Positions 20,102 to 30,359 are shown, numbered from the stretch's first letter. The stretch: 64,000 bases of DNA from Chitinophaga ginsengisoli (GCF_003014595.1 NZ_PYGK01000002.1:641555-705554), one strand, 5' to 3'. Program-made: numbers and translations. Notes: generated by a model not told the origin, from the letters alone.

Positions 20102-20134
20102 GGTAAACAACAAAATGCTATCTCTATCAAAACC

Positions 20135-21016
20135 CTAGGAAATGATACCATTTTGATAACCGGCATGGTTCGTCAGAAATTCAGTAGTGGTAAGCCCTGT
20201 TTGTGTCTTGAAGAAACGCATGAGGTGATTGGGTTCGGGAAAATTCAGTTCATAAGCTATCTGGGCCACTGTGAGCCCGGAATGAATAAGGTAGTTCTTT
20301 ATTTCGAAAAGCAGGCGCTGTTTTAACAGATCAGTTGCTGTCACGTTAAATTGTGCTTTGACAGCTTTATTGAGTGATATTCTGCTGATGCCCAACATGT
20401 CTGTATAACCGTTGATCCGCTGTTTCTCCTTAATATGAATCTCCAGCATCTTTTTGAACTGGTAAGCATAGTTATTCTCCGGCTTATCAAGTGACAGGTT
20501 ATGTTTATTGGCATATTTCCTGTTTAGCTTCTGCAACAGATAATACAGCAAGGAACGTATAATATGAACACTATCCGTTTTTGTTTCAACCAGTTCTGAC
20601 TTGATCTCCCTTAATATCTCACAGGCCTTTTGCATCTCCTCCTCAGTTACGATAATATTGAGGGCATATTCCAATTGATAAAAATATAATAAGCGATAGG
20701 TAAATAATTTATCAGCGAAAAAATCATTCAGAAAATCTTCCTGGAAAATGAGAGCGGTAAAATCCAGGTTGTCTGGTGGCAACATCCATTGCCGCTTCTG
20801 AAAAGGAGAAATAAAGACAATAGAATTGTCTGTAATATTGATCTTCTGCTGGTTTAGTATTAATGTACCCTTCGCCTTCTTAAAGAACAGGATTTCGAAA
20901 AAGTCGGCATTATAAACATCGGAATTAAGGTAGCTGTCCTTTAGCCTTCCGTCGGTCAGTACATTCAGTAAAAAATCGACGCCACACTCTGTTTTATGAA
21001 ATTTTATCGTTCTCAC
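20135..21016 (-). CDS. AraC-family transcriptional regulator
   Basis: 293 residues. The N-terminal half is a cupin-like sensor region (S-D-V-Y-N-A-D-F-F-E-I-L-F-F-K-K-A). The C-terminal 100 residues form the double helix-turn-helix, ending with L-N-F-P-E-P-N-H-L-M-R-F-F-K-T-Q-T-G-L-T, the usual second HTH of AraC proteins. The start is GTG at 21016, giving MRTIKFHKTECGVDF; no ATG lies near. The downstream MBL-fold gene on the same strand is the obvious candidate target; the inducer is unknown. Confidence 0.88.
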   Translation of the reverse strand: MRTIKFHKTECGVDFLLNVLTDGRLKDSYLNSDVYNADFFEILFFKKAKGTLILNQQKINITDNSIVFISPFQKRQWMLPPDNLDFTALIFQEDFLNDFFADKLFTYRLLYFYQLEYALNIIVTEEEMQKACEILREIKSELVETKTDSVHIIRSLLYYLLQKLNRKYANKHNLSLDKPENNYAYQFKKMLEIHIKEKQRINGYTDMLGISRISLNKAVKAQFNVTATDLLKQRLLFEIKNYLIHSGLTVAQIAYELNFPEPNHLMRFFKTQTGLTTTEFLTNHAGYQNGIIS

Positions 21017-21133
21017 CTTTAATGCTGTTTATCAACAATGAGTATACATTCCCGCTGGCTTCCCTCATCGCTGCATCTACTTTGAAGTAAAGCTACTAAT
21101 TAATGGTAAATAAAAGACGCCTGCCAGCCCCTC

Positions 21134-22411
21134 CTATGGCCTTCCAAAAAAGTCAAGTACCGCCTTATTGAAGGATGCCGCATTCTCCGTCGGATAATCG
21201 TGCGTTTCCTTAGGTGCAATCAGTAGTGTACTTCCAGTTATATGTTCCGCGATCTGTCTGGTATGTCCTGGCTTTATGAGGTCATTCTCACCAGCCATTA
21301 CCAGTACCGGACAATGAATAGTCTTTAAATCATCAAAAGAATACCTGGGTTCAGTTAACAGCATATTGATCAGCCGTATCCTGTTCTTTGCCCATGCGGT
21401 AGTATCATTCTTTAATTCCTTCAACTGCTGGTCTATCACTTTGAACACCAATTTCACGACAACTGTTTTATCTATAAAAACATTGGCGCCCATTGTCGCC
21501 AGCTTCTTTACTTTGGCAGGATACTTCATTGCCATGATCAGGCCTGTATTCCCTCCATCACTCCAGCCAACGATATTTGCACTGTCGATATGCAGATAAT
21601 CCAGCAATGCGTTCATATCGGCTGCAAACAGATCGTAAGTGTATGTTTTGCCATCATCACCTGATTTCCCTTGTCCACGTGTATCTACAGCAATTACTTT
21701 GTATTTCTTAGAAAGCTCCGGTATCTGTAATTTAAACGAATTGATCGACGCTGAATTCCCGTGCAGTAAGAGCAGCGGTTCCCCCTCTCCGTACAACTCA
21801 TAATAAATTGTTATGCCGTTTACCAGTGCATATTGGCCGACGCTGTCGTTTGTACCAAATGTGGGCCTTGCTTTAAATGCGGAGCCATCTACTTTAATAG
21901 ACTTATTGCCATGAAAAGCTGTATCATTTGTCTGGGCCATCTTAAAGCCTGGATTCTTAAAAAAGCTCCAGTTTTGCAAGGAGTCCTCTTCAAAATCACC
22001 GTTAGGAAGGGGTATTTCTTCAAATTGATTTTTAGCCCTCTCTACCCATAAGCGGAAATGATCAAAATAAAAAATACCACGCCGTGAAAAGAGGCCACCA
22101 ATCACCAGGTAAGCAGCATCTTTATCAATTTTGCCATTTATAGTATACACCGCCCAGTTGTTGGAGCGAATGGGCTTATCAGTCATGTTGTAGAAAAAGC
22201 CCATTTTCTTATTCGTTTTATCAACACGAGCCCATAATTCCGCTTCTGCTGTTGAGTCTATAAGCTGTACTTTGACAGCGGCTTCCAGTTTGAATTTTTT
22301 ACCCGCGATATCAGTAGCTTTTATGACCCTGGAAAATGCGCTCCAGTCATTGCGCGGTTGGGCATACAGGAATACAGGGAAAATAAAGAGAAGGCAGGAT
22401 AACAATTTCAT
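21134..22411 (-). CDS. Secreted alpha/beta hydrolase with N-terminal beta-rich domain
   Basis: 425 residues with a signal peptide (MKLLSCLLFIFPVFLYAQ). Residues about 20-180 form a beta-rich, jelly-roll-like domain of the kind that accompanies carbohydrate- or peptide-active enzymes. Residues about 190-425 are an alpha/beta hydrolase: LLLLHGNSAS (oxyanion loop), the nucleophile elbow G-W-S-D-G-G, the acid in V-M-A-G-E-N-D and the final His in K-E-T-H-D-Y. This is a full Ser-Asp-His set, so it should be active, probably as an esterase or peptidase in the periplasm. It is divergent from the metallo-beta-lactamase gene. Confidence 0.85.
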   Translation of the reverse strand: MKLLSCLLFIFPVFLYAQPRNDWSAFSRVIKATDIAGKKFKLEAAVKVQLIDSTAEAELWARVDKTNKKMGFFYNMTDKPIRSNNWAVYTINGKIDKDAAYLVIGGLFSRRGIFYFDHFRLWVERAKNQFEEIPLPNGDFEEDSLQNWSFFKNPGFKMAQTNDTAFHGNKSIKVDGSAFKARPTFGTNDSVGQYALVNGITIYYELYGEGEPLLLLHGNSASINSFKLQIPELSKKYKVIAVDTRGQGKSGDDGKTYTYDLFAADMNALLDYLHIDSANIVGWSDGGNTGLIMAMKYPAKVKKLATMGANVFIDKTVVVKLVFKVIDQQLKELKNDTTAWAKNRIRLINMLLTEPRYSFDDLKTIHCPVLVMAGENDLIKPGHTRQIAEHITGSTLLIAPKETHDYPTENAASFNKAVLDFFGRP

Positions 22412-22477
22412 ATAAGGTTTTGAGATAGTTGTAAAACGATAGCAAGATAAAAAACTCCGCCTTATTAATGGATGAAA

Positions 22478-22485
22478 TATCTTTG
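22478..22485 (+). promoter_or_regulatory. Bacteroidota -7 box (TATCTTTG)
   Basis: Perfect TANNTTTG, 19 bases upstream of the ATG at 22505. It lies downstream of the alternative start at 22472, so it excludes that longer reading. Confidence 0.5.
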
Positions 22486-22504
22486 CTGCCTACAATTCTA
22501 TCAA

Positions 22505-23392
22505 ATGCCAAAGATCTCACTGAAAAACACCCTCCTCGCCACCGCCCTTTCATTTTCCACGCTGATGGCCAATGCCCAGCAGGTACATGAACCCAATCTC
22601 AACAAACCCGAATGGTCTGCCGCATACCAGCCATTCAGGATAGCCGGAAACCTGTATTATGTAGGAACATATGACCTCTGTAGTTATCTCATTACTACGC
22701 CCAAAGGGAATATACTTATCAATACCGGTCTTGCAGCTTCTGCCCCAATGATCAAGGCTAATATTGAAGCATTGGGTTTTAAACTGTCAGACACGAAGAT
22801 ACTCCTCACCTCCCAAGCCCACTTCGATCATATGGGCGCCATGGCTGCCATCAAAAAGATGACAGGCGCCAAATTTATGGTAGATGCCGGCGACTCGGCC
22901 GTGGTCAGGGATGGAGGCAGGTCTGATTATGCTATGGGCGGCCATGATACCATGCTTTTCCAGCCAGTGAAAATAGACCGTATCCTACATGATAAGGATG
23001 TGATCAAACTGGGTGATATGCAGATTACCATGCTGCATCATCCCGGGCACACAAAAGGCTCCTGTAGCTTTCTTTTTGATGTAAAGGATGATCAGCGTTC
23101 CTATAAGGTCCTGATCGCAAATATGCCGACCATTATTACAGATAGCAGCTTTGTTGATATACCGGCTTATCCAACAATAGCCAGCGACTATGCATATACC
23201 CTGAAGGCCATGAAAAGCCTCAGCTTCGACCTATGGGTAGCATCACATGCCAGCCAGTTTGACCTTCATAAAAAACATCAGCCAGACGACGCCTATAACC
23301 CGGCGGCCTTCCTGGACAGAAAAGGATATGATCAAAACCTGGAAGATCTGCAAAAAGAATATGACCAGAAAATGAATGCAACAGCTAAATAA
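22505..23392 (+). CDS. Subclass B3 metallo-beta-lactamase, Gln116 (GOB-like) variant
   Basis: 295 residues from the ATG at 22505, with a signal peptide ending M-A-N-A-Q-Q, so periplasmic. The zinc ligands follow the B3 pattern: SQAHFDHMG gives Gln104, His106, Asp108 and His109. HHPGHTKGS gives His182 (the His196 equivalent) and V-A-S-H-A-S gives His248 (the His263 equivalent). Most B3 enzymes have His at the first position; Gln there is the hallmark of the GOB type (B3-Q). SHAS in place of PHP is also GOB-like. It should hydrolyse beta-lactams including carbapenems, although this ortholog's spectrum is unknown. It is monocistronic with its own promoter box and terminator. Confidence 0.85.
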   Translation: MPKISLKNTLLATALSFSTLMANAQQVHEPNLNKPEWSAAYQPFRIAGNLYYVGTYDLCSYLITTPKGNILINTGLAASAPMIKANIEALGFKLSDTKILLTSQAHFDHMGAMAAIKKMTGAKFMVDAGDSAVVRDGGRSDYAMGGHDTMLFQPVKIDRILHDKDVIKLGDMQITMLHHPGHTKGSCSFLFDVKDDQRSYKVLIANMPTIITDSSFVDIPAYPTIASDYAYTLKAMKSLSFDLWVASHASQFDLHKKHQPDDAYNPAAFLDRKGYDQNLEDLQKEYDQKMNATAK

Positions 23393-23397
23393 TTGTG

Positions 23398-23436
23398 TTT
23401 ACTGCCGGGATGTACATACTATGGCCCGGCAGTAAA
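23398..23436 (+). terminator. Hairpin after the metallo-beta-lactamase gene
   Basis: A perfect 12-bp stem (TTTACTGCCGGG and its complement) with a 15-base loop, followed by TCATTTCCCC, begins 6 bases after the stop. It has only a weak T-run. Confidence 0.65.
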
Positions 23437-23643
23437 TCATTTCCCCTCTCTCCCACCTGATAACAATCCCCTGGTCACAAGCCAATCAATTGTAAAAATG
23501 ACATTAATTCTCTGAGTATCACTATTTCCGGAAATATTTTGCTGTATAAAGGGCTGAAAGTTCCGTGCCCTGGTGGATGGATATTTGAAATGTAAAACAT
23601 TTTTACCACATTCGCAGTAAACAAAACAGATCAGCCAAAATTA

Positions 23644-24234
23644 ATGAGGGAGGACAATGTCATATGGAATGCTTTCCGTTACGGAGATGAATCTTCCCTG
23701 AAAGTGATATTTGACGAGTACTATACCCCCCTTTTTAATTATGGTCATAAGTTTTCACAGGATGACCATCTTATTGAAGATGCATTACAGGATCTGTTTA
23801 TTAAGCTCTGGAAGAACAGGAACAACATAAAAGAAACGGAATCAGTTAAGAATTATTTATATAAGGCTTTCCGCCGGGTATTGCTTCGTAAACTTGATGT
23901 TCAACAGCGCAAATATAATTTTACAGTACTGGAACAGGGACTTGACTGGAGCCAGGAACTGGGCTATGACCAAACGCTGATCAGTCGTGAACGGCTGGAG
24001 AAAATACGTAAGAACCTCGCCACGGCATTGGAAAAGATGTCGCCACGGCAAAGGGAAATTATCCACTTACGTTATTACGAGGAAATGGAATATGAGGAGA
24101 TAGCCGAACTAATGCAACTCTCCGTTTCCAGTACTTATAAACTTGTCTATAAAGCGATCGATACGCTCAGAAACCATCTCTCCAGGACTGATCTCCTCCT
24201 CCTGTCCATCTTATTGTCATTAAAAAAGATCTAA
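23644..24234 (+). CDS. ECF-type RNA polymerase sigma factor (sigma-70 family)
   Basis: 196 residues. Region 2 is visible around residues 20-75 (FDEYYTPLFNYGHKF, D-A-L-Q-D-L-F-I-K-L-W). Region 4 runs from about 125 to 185 (M-S-P-R-Q-R-E-I-I-H-L-R-Y-Y-E-E-M-E-Y-E-E-I-A-E-L). This is the length and layout of Bacteroidota ECF sigma factors that work with FecR anti-sigma factors. It heads a co-directional block with FecR, SusC and SusD genes, so it should direct RNA polymerase to that operon once a ligand signal releases it from FecR. Confidence 0.92.
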   Translation: MREDNVIWNAFRYGDESSLKVIFDEYYTPLFNYGHKFSQDDHLIEDALQDLFIKLWKNRNNIKETESVKNYLYKAFRRVLLRKLDVQQRKYNFTVLEQGLDWSQELGYDQTLISRERLEKIRKNLATALEKMSPRQREIIHLRYYEEMEYEEIAELMQLSVSSTYKLVYKAIDTLRNHLSRTDLLLLSILLSLKKI

Positions 24235-24359
24235 TGTAGCAGTATGAATGGTAGTCGTTTTTAGAAATTATTCATTTTAATGCCTTAAAAATAAAATTAT
24301 TGACTTTTTAGCCGGCAAACGGGATAAAAAGTTAATAAGCGGTGTATTTAATTACAGCT

Positions 24360-25394
24360 ATGGAACATCAGCAGGATTATAGTCAATATACCACTACCAA
24401 CTTCTTCAGCGATGAACAGTTCATTCGTCACGTCCTGAACGGAGATGAGGCTTCTGCTGCCTACTGGGATCTCGTAGCTAAACAGTATCCGGAGAAAGTG
24501 ACTGTCATGGAAGAAGCACGTATCTGGGTACTATTAATAAATAAACAGCCGGCATATCATCCGGCTACAGACCAGTCGCAGCTGTGGTCAAGGGTCAGCA
24601 CAGAAATATCAGCATACGAACATCAACAGCAGCGGTATTACAGGCCGCTGAAAATCGCCGCCAGATGGGCAGGGTCCATTGCAGCAACCATCCTGTTATT
24701 TATAGCCATCAGAGAATGGGCAGCGCAGGGCGAAAGATCATACCGGACGGATTTTGGCAAACATGAACAGATCATATTACCAGATGAATCGGTCGTTACC
24801 TTAAATGGCAATTCACTCATTTCCTACTCCCGTACCTGGAAATCAGATAAGCCAAGGGAAATATGGCTGCACGGCGAGGCATTCTTTGAGGTAAAACATG
24901 TAGCAATAAAGAACCGTCTTCAGGAGTCAGATTCATTCCATGTACACGTCAGCGATCTTGAACTGACTGTACTCGGCACCCGGTTTAATGTAAAGAACCG
25001 CCGCAACACAACAGAGATCTCACTCCTGGAAGGCAGGATCAGAATAGAAAAGACAGGCAAAGGCGCATTTGTCAGGGTACTTAAACCAGGAGACGCATTT
25101 GTATACGACAGCAGCAAACAGCAACTGAAAGATCTGGAGAGAAAGCCGCAGATAAACAAAGCATGGACAAACAATGAAATGGACCTGGATGGGTATACTC
25201 TCCAGGAGATCCTGAACGTATTGGAAGATACCTATGGATATGAAATCACATTACAAACGCCACAACTGGCGCAGAGAAGGCTTACAGGGACAATACCGGC
25301 AACGAATGCCGAAGACATTCTTTTTGTGTTAAAAAAGGTGTTTAATCTTAAAATCAATCAAAAAGGGAATCATTTAATTATCAGCCAAAATTAG
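24360..25394 (+). CDS. FecR-family anti-sigma factor
   Basis: 344 residues from the ATG at 24360; the GTG six codons upstream is less likely. Residues about 1-95 are cytoplasmic and helical. One membrane helix follows (W-A-G-S-I-A-A-T-I-L-L-F-I-A-I). A periplasmic FecR domain begins at Y-R-T-D-F-G-K-H-E-Q-I-I-L-P-D-E-S-V-V-T-L-N and includes V-L-G-T-R-F-N-V. The C-terminal ~70 residues form the DUF4974/STN-like domain (L-Q-E-I-L-N-V-L-E-D-T-Y-G-Y-E-I) that receives the signal from the transporter. It lies 4 bases from the SusC gene, so the two are co-transcribed. Confidence 0.92.
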   Translation: MEHQQDYSQYTTTNFFSDEQFIRHVLNGDEASAAYWDLVAKQYPEKVTVMEEARIWVLLINKQPAYHPATDQSQLWSRVSTEISAYEHQQQRYYRPLKIAARWAGSIAATILLFIAIREWAAQGERSYRTDFGKHEQIILPDESVVTLNGNSLISYSRTWKSDKPREIWLHGEAFFEVKHVAIKNRLQESDSFHVHVSDLELTVLGTRFNVKNRRNTTEISLLEGRIRIEKTGKGAFVRVLKPGDAFVYDSSKQQLKDLERKPQINKAWTNNEMDLDGYTLQEILNVLEDTYGYEITLQTPQLAQRRLTGTIPATNAEDILFVLKKVFNLKINQKGNHLIISQN

Positions 25395-25398
25395 TAAC

Positions 25399-28300
25399 AT
25401 GAACAGGAGAATGTTAGTTGTCATGTGTTTCCTCTGTGTAACACTGACACAGACCTTATTTGCCCAACAGCAGGTAAAATTGAAAGCTGCGCTTGATGAA
25501 GTAAGAGCTGTGTACGGAACAAAATTTTCTTATGAAGAGCATTTACTGGACAATGTATATGTCAATTTCAAACGCCCTCTTACCAAGTCCGCACCAGTAG
25601 AAAGTGTACTTAAAGAACTGCTCTACAACAAAGGATTCCTTTTCCTATATGTACAGGAAAACTACTATACTATCATTAAAGATAACAGGAGACCTCAAAC
25701 CAGCGATGCACCGGCAGAAGACAATACATTTCGTCTTCCGCCGCCGGAGTATGTGCAGACGATCACAGGTACGGTCACCGATAGTGAAGGACATCCGCTG
25801 ACAGGCGTGACTGTCATCCCGGAAGGTCTTGGCGTGAGAATGGGCGTAAGCTCCAGCAGTGACGGCCGCTATACCATCAGGCTGACAGAGAAAACGGAAG
25901 CCCTCGTCTTTACCTTCATTGGTATGGTACCCATGAAGATAAACATTGGCGATAAAGCTGTTATCAATGTACAAATGCAGTCTGACCTGCATCAGCTGCG
26001 GGAAGTGAATGTTGTTTCCACCGGTTACCAGACCCTGCCAAAAGAACGGGCTACCGGTTCATTTGGTCAGATCACCCAGAAAGATATTAAAAGTGTTCCT
26101 TCTGTAGATCTGATGGAACGCCTGCAAGGCCTCGTGCCTGGCGCCCGTTTTGATCCGAGAACTAACACGATCAGTATCCGCGGCATCAACACATTAAGTG
26201 CTACTACCGGCAGCACGCCGCTCATCGTAATAGACGGTTTCCCGGCAGTAGAACAGAACCTTACTACCAGACTCAATAGCAATACAACCGGCGGGGCCAT
26301 ATTGAGCCGTTATAACCCCGAGGATATCGAATCAATCACCATACTAAAAGACGCCGCTGCTACGTCCATATGGGGTGCTAAAGCCGCTAATGGTGTGATC
26401 GTCATCACGACAAAGAAAGGCAGGAAGAATTCCTCTCAGCTAAACTTCAACACTAACCTTAGTACATCCGCCCCTGCCAACCTGGATAATCTGAACCGGA
26501 TGACCACTCCGCAATATATCGAGCTTGAAAAGGAGATGAAAGATCTGGGCTACTTCACAGACCCGCTTATCTGGGATAATAGCTGGATGACCTTCAACCA
26601 GAACAAGCCTGTCAGCGAATCACTGGAATGGATGTTCAAGGTGGACCGTGGAACCGCTACTGCTCAACAGCGAGACTCTGCCCTCGCTGCACTGGGAAAA
26701 CTGGACAACCGCAAACAGATCCGCGATCTGCTTATGCAACACGCTACTTCACAACAGTATAACCTGTCCTTCTCCGGCGGCGGACAAAACAGCACCTATT
26801 ATATCTCTACCAATTATACCAAAGATGTACCCGTGTTCAAAAGCAACAAAGGCGAAAGTTACTTTGTGACGGCTAACATGAGCAATGATCTCTTTAACAA
26901 TAAAGTGACCATCAACACCGGTATCAACTACAGCTATAGCTCCAGTGTGTCCAATACCGCTGCCGTTAATGCCATTAGCAACAGCAGACTGGGACTACGC
27001 CCTTATGAAATGCTGCAGGACGCTACCGGTCATCCTATTGCACGGTCTATCGACTTCCGGGATGAAGTGGCCGCCGACTTCCTAAGTAAAGGCTACCTGC
27101 CATGGACATATAGCCCGCTCCAGGAGCTGAACTATGGCAACATCAATACAAAAGAAAACCACTTCCGCTTTACGGCAGATATCAATACGAAAATCACCAA
27201 ATGGGCCAATGCAAGCGTTTCCGGTATTTTACAACGTAATATCGGCGAGGATATCAACCTCCAGGAGCTGAACAGTTATGATACCCGGACGCTTATCAAT
27301 GGAGCCACCACCATTGGCTCTAATGGCCGTCTGGTATATGGTATTCCTTTTGGTGGAAAGATGATCAACAGTAATCGTACTTCCTTCAATTACGGATTAC
27401 GCGGTCAGCTGAATGTCAACAAATCCTGGAGTGATAAATACAACCTCAATGCATTAGCTGGCGCTGAGATCCGCGAAGATCAGGGCACCCGTTACCAGCA
27501 AACGCGCTACGGTTTTGACGAGGATACTTACTCATCCTCCTCCTGGGACCCCAATGCCTCCTATCAGACAGTACAGGGCTGGACTTCTATGCTGGGCTTC
27601 TCTGATGGCTCCATCACGAAATCCATCAATCGCTTTTTGTCCTATTATGGTAACGCAGCATTTTCGATGCTGAACAACCGCTATATTGCTTCAGCCAGTG
27701 TACGCTTTGATGACTTCTCGCTGGCAGGTGCTTCCCGCGGGAAACGTGCAAGACCACTGTGGTCTGCCGGCCTGAAATGGGATGTTACTGCAGAAGATTT
27801 CATGAAAGATGTTACCTGGCTGAATAAATTAAACCTGCGCCTCACCTATGGTACTGGTGGTTCAATACCCACCAGCGCAACTAATGCCGCGATATTGAAC
27901 CTGAGAGGTCTCGATCCCGTTACACGTGAGCCATATGGAGACGTCCTCTCTCCGGCCAACGATAAAGTGAGCTGGGAACTGACAAAAACATGGAACCTGG
28001 GCGTAGATCTCGGATTCTTTCATAACCGCCTGTTTGTAAGCGCAGATGCTTACAGGAAGAAGACCAGCGACATTCTGTGGACATTCCCTATCAATAGCAC
28101 CTATGGATGGACCAGCCTGCAGTATAATGCTGCCAGCATGAAAGGACATGGCTATGAACTGGGCATCAGGGGAGAGATCATCCGCAGCAAGCACTTTAGC
28201 TGGGCTTCCACTTTCAATTTTGCATACAATACCAACGAGGTAACAGATTCACGTTTTAATCCGCCTACCAGCAGTATGGCTGTCAACAGCAGTTCGCCCA

Positions 28301-28971
28301 TTGTAGGCATGCCTACCGACTATATGTATGCATACCGCTGGGCAGGTCTGGACAATAAGGGAAGGTCCCAGGTATATAATAAAGAAGGTAAGATCATCAC
28401 CGCTGATATGGGAAATAATCAGATAACTGCGCAGGACTTAGTCTACATGGGCCGTACCACACCACCTTACTTTGGTGGATTCTTCAACGATTTCACCTAT
28501 AGATCATTCTCTATCGGCGTACGTATCAACTATGAAATGGGACATGTATTCCGCCGTCTTTCTATCGAGAATTATCCTGATTATGCTACCAGCAATTACC
28601 TGGGCCTTATCGGTACACAACGCGACCTGGCACTACGCTGGCGGAAACCAGGCGATGAGGCATTCACGAACGTACCGGGACTGCCTAATGTAACTACGAA
28701 CAGCAGTAACCGTTACAAGAGTTCGAATCTGCTCGTAGAAAGTGCTAGTCATATACGTCTTCAGCAGATCTCACTGGGATACCAGGTACCCTCACAGCTA
28801 TTGTCAAGAATGGCAGTGAAGTCGCTCGGATTAAGCATGTCGGCCAGAAACCTGGGTATCATCTGGAAGAAGAACAAAGCAGGTGTAGATCCGAGTTACA
28901 TCAACGGTACCAACTACAATAACCTGCCTCCCGCTACCAGTTATTTCATGAGCCTGAATGCTTCTTTCTAA
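25399..28971 (+). CDS. SusC/RagA TonB-dependent transporter with STN signalling domain
   Basis: 1190 residues. A signal peptide (cleaved after F-A-Q) is followed by an STN domain at about 25-100, a carboxypeptidase-regulatory-like domain at about 118-200 (I-T-G-T-V-T-D-S-E-G-H-P-L-T-G-V-T-V), a plug domain starting near V-S-T-G-Y-Q-T-L-P, and a 22-strand-type beta-barrel ending in N-A-S-F. The STN domain is the part that contacts FecR in regulated transporters, which matches the genes upstream. It forms an outer-membrane lidded pore with the SusD that follows 20 bases later. The substrate is not readable from the barrel. Confidence 0.93.
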   Translation: MNRRMLVVMCFLCVTLTQTLFAQQQVKLKAALDEVRAVYGTKFSYEEHLLDNVYVNFKRPLTKSAPVESVLKELLYNKGFLFLYVQENYYTIIKDNRRPQTSDAPAEDNTFRLPPPEYVQTITGTVTDSEGHPLTGVTVIPEGLGVRMGVSSSSDGRYTIRLTEKTEALVFTFIGMVPMKINIGDKAVINVQMQSDLHQLREVNVVSTGYQTLPKERATGSFGQITQKDIKSVPSVDLMERLQGLVPGARFDPRTNTISIRGINTLSATTGSTPLIVIDGFPAVEQNLTTRLNSNTTGGAILSRYNPEDIESITILKDAAATSIWGAKAANGVIVITTKKGRKNSSQLNFNTNLSTSAPANLDNLNRMTTPQYIELEKEMKDLGYFTDPLIWDNSWMTFNQNKPVSESLEWMFKVDRGTATAQQRDSALAALGKLDNRKQIRDLLMQHATSQQYNLSFSGGGQNSTYYISTNYTKDVPVFKSNKGESYFVTANMSNDLFNNKVTINTGINYSYSSSVSNTAAVNAISNSRLGLRPYEMLQDATGHPIARSIDFRDEVAADFLSKGYLPWTYSPLQELNYGNINTKENHFRFTADINTKITKWANASVSGILQRNIGEDINLQELNSYDTRTLINGATTIGSNGRLVYGIPFGGKMINSNRTSFNYGLRGQLNVNKSWSDKYNLNALAGAEIREDQGTRYQQTRYGFDEDTYSSSSWDPNASYQTVQGWTSMLGFSDGSITKSINRFLSYYGNAAFSMLNNRYIASASVRFDDFSLAGASRGKRARPLWSAGLKWDVTAEDFMKDVTWLNKLNLRLTYGTGGSIPTSATNAAILNLRGLDPVTREPYGDVLSPANDKVSWELTKTWNLGVDLGFFHNRLFVSADAYRKKTSDILWTFPINSTYGWTSLQYNAASMKGHGYELGIRGEIIRSKHFSWASTFNFAYNTNEVTDSRFNPPTSSMAVNSSSPIVGMPTDYMYAYRWAGLDNKGRSQVYNKEGKIITADMGNNQITAQDLVYMGRTTPPYFGGFFNDFTYRSFSIGVRINYEMGHVFRRLSIENYPDYATSNYLGLIGTQRDLALRWRKPGDEAFTNVPGLPNVTTNSSNRYKSSNLLVESASHIRLQQISLGYQVPSQLLSRMAVKSLGLSMSARNLGIIWKKNKAGVDPSYINGTNYNNLPPATSYFMSLNASF

Positions 28972-28991
28972 CACCAGAAAAATCGACCAAA

Positions 28992-30359
28992 ATGACAATC
29001 AAACATCTCTATATAACACTGTTGGTAATCGCCGGGATAACTACATCCTGCCGCAAATATGTTGAGATAGAACAACCCAACCAACGTGAATTTAAATACA
29101 CTGCTGACTTTCAGCGACTACTGAATAATGTGAGCCTGTTTGAACAGTCGGCCAGCCTGACAATGGTATCCAGCGATGATATTAATCTTGATGCCAATAC
29201 TAGCCTACAGGGGCAACTGATGAATGGATTGGACAACATATATACATGGGCGGCAGACTACTATACCTCCGATCAGGGCGATGCAGGATGGGATCAGCTG
29301 TATAAGCAGATCTACACCTGCAACCAGATCACAGCAAATGTAATGGAGAGCGAAAACGGTACAACAGCAGAGAAACAAAAAGCATATGCTGAGGCACAGG
29401 TACAAAGAGCCACTGCCTATCTGACGCTCATCAATCTCTATGCACGTGTATATAACACGGCCAATGCATCCAAAGATCCGGGCGTGCCGTTGTTACTTAC
29501 CCCTGATCTTTTCGCTAACCTCACGCGCGCATCCGTTCAACAGGTATACGATCAGATCCTGCTTGACCTGACACAGGCACTGCCCGTATTGCCGGATCAG
29601 CCCAGTAATAATCTGCATCCAGCGAAAGCGGCTGTTTATGCCATGCTGTCAAGGACTTATCTCTACATGCAACGTTACGCAGAAGCTGCGGACAATGCCG
29701 CAAAAGCACTGAGTTACCAGCATACCCTGCTGGACCTGAATAACTATACAGCAGGTGGTTCCGCCTATCCACGACGATTACTGAATCCGGAGGTCATCCT
29801 GTCAAAACAGGCGGCAAAACCGGGTTATCTTAACCTTCCGCTTAGCGACGAGTTAATAAACAGGTTTTCTACGGATGATCTGCGATATAAATTATTTACA
29901 CGCAACGGTAGCTCTTTTTTCCCCTCTTTCACAGGAAGGGGGTCCTATCGCGATATGCTCTTCGCGGGCGACAATGTAAGCGTAGGCGTGGCCGTACCGG
30001 AAATGATGCTGATACAGGCAGAAGGACTGGCAAGAAACGGACAGAAAGATGAAGCGATAGCGCTGGTAAATACCCTCAGGCAAAAACGCTTCAGTCCCTC
30101 TACATATGTAGCATTATCAGCTACTACTGCTGATGAAGCCCTGCATATCGTTCTCGACGAAAGAAGAAGAGAACTGTTTGGCACCGGGCTGCGTTGGTTC
30201 GATCAGCGCAGGCTGAGCGTAGAACCTGCACTGGCGGAAACTGAAAGCAGGACCTTCAAAGGAACTACTTATACACTGGTACCGGGCGACCGCTATGTGT
30301 ATCCCATTCCTCCGAAAAACATAGAACAGAATCCTGAGATCACACAGAACGCACGATAA
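28992..30359 (+). CDS. RagB/SusD-family outer-membrane lipoprotein
   Basis: 455 residues with a lipobox G-I-T-T-S-C (Cys20). TPR-like helical pairs are visible, and the SusD C-terminus is present as L-D-E-R-R-R-E-L-F-G-T-G-L-R-W-F-D-Q-R-R followed by Y-P-I-P-P-K-N-I-E-Q-N-P. It is the surface lid and ligand receptor partner of the SusC encoded just upstream. At 455 residues it is shorter than the second SusD in this window (588), which suggests a reduced ligand-binding insert. Confidence 0.93.
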   Translation: MTIKHLYITLLVIAGITTSCRKYVEIEQPNQREFKYTADFQRLLNNVSLFEQSASLTMVSSDDINLDANTSLQGQLMNGLDNIYTWAADYYTSDQGDAGWDQLYKQIYTCNQITANVMESENGTTAEKQKAYAEAQVQRATAYLTLINLYARVYNTANASKDPGVPLLLTPDLFANLTRASVQQVYDQILLDLTQALPVLPDQPSNNLHPAKAAVYAMLSRTYLYMQRYAEAADNAAKALSYQHTLLDLNNYTAGGSAYPRRLLNPEVILSKQAAKPGYLNLPLSDELINRFSTDDLRYKLFTRNGSSFFPSFTGRGSYRDMLFAGDNVSVGVAVPEMMLIQAEGLARNGQKDEAIALVNTLRQKRFSPSTYVALSATTADEALHIVLDERRRELFGTGLRWFDQRRLSVEPALAETESRTFKGTTYTLVPGDRYVYPIPPKNIEQNPEITQNAR

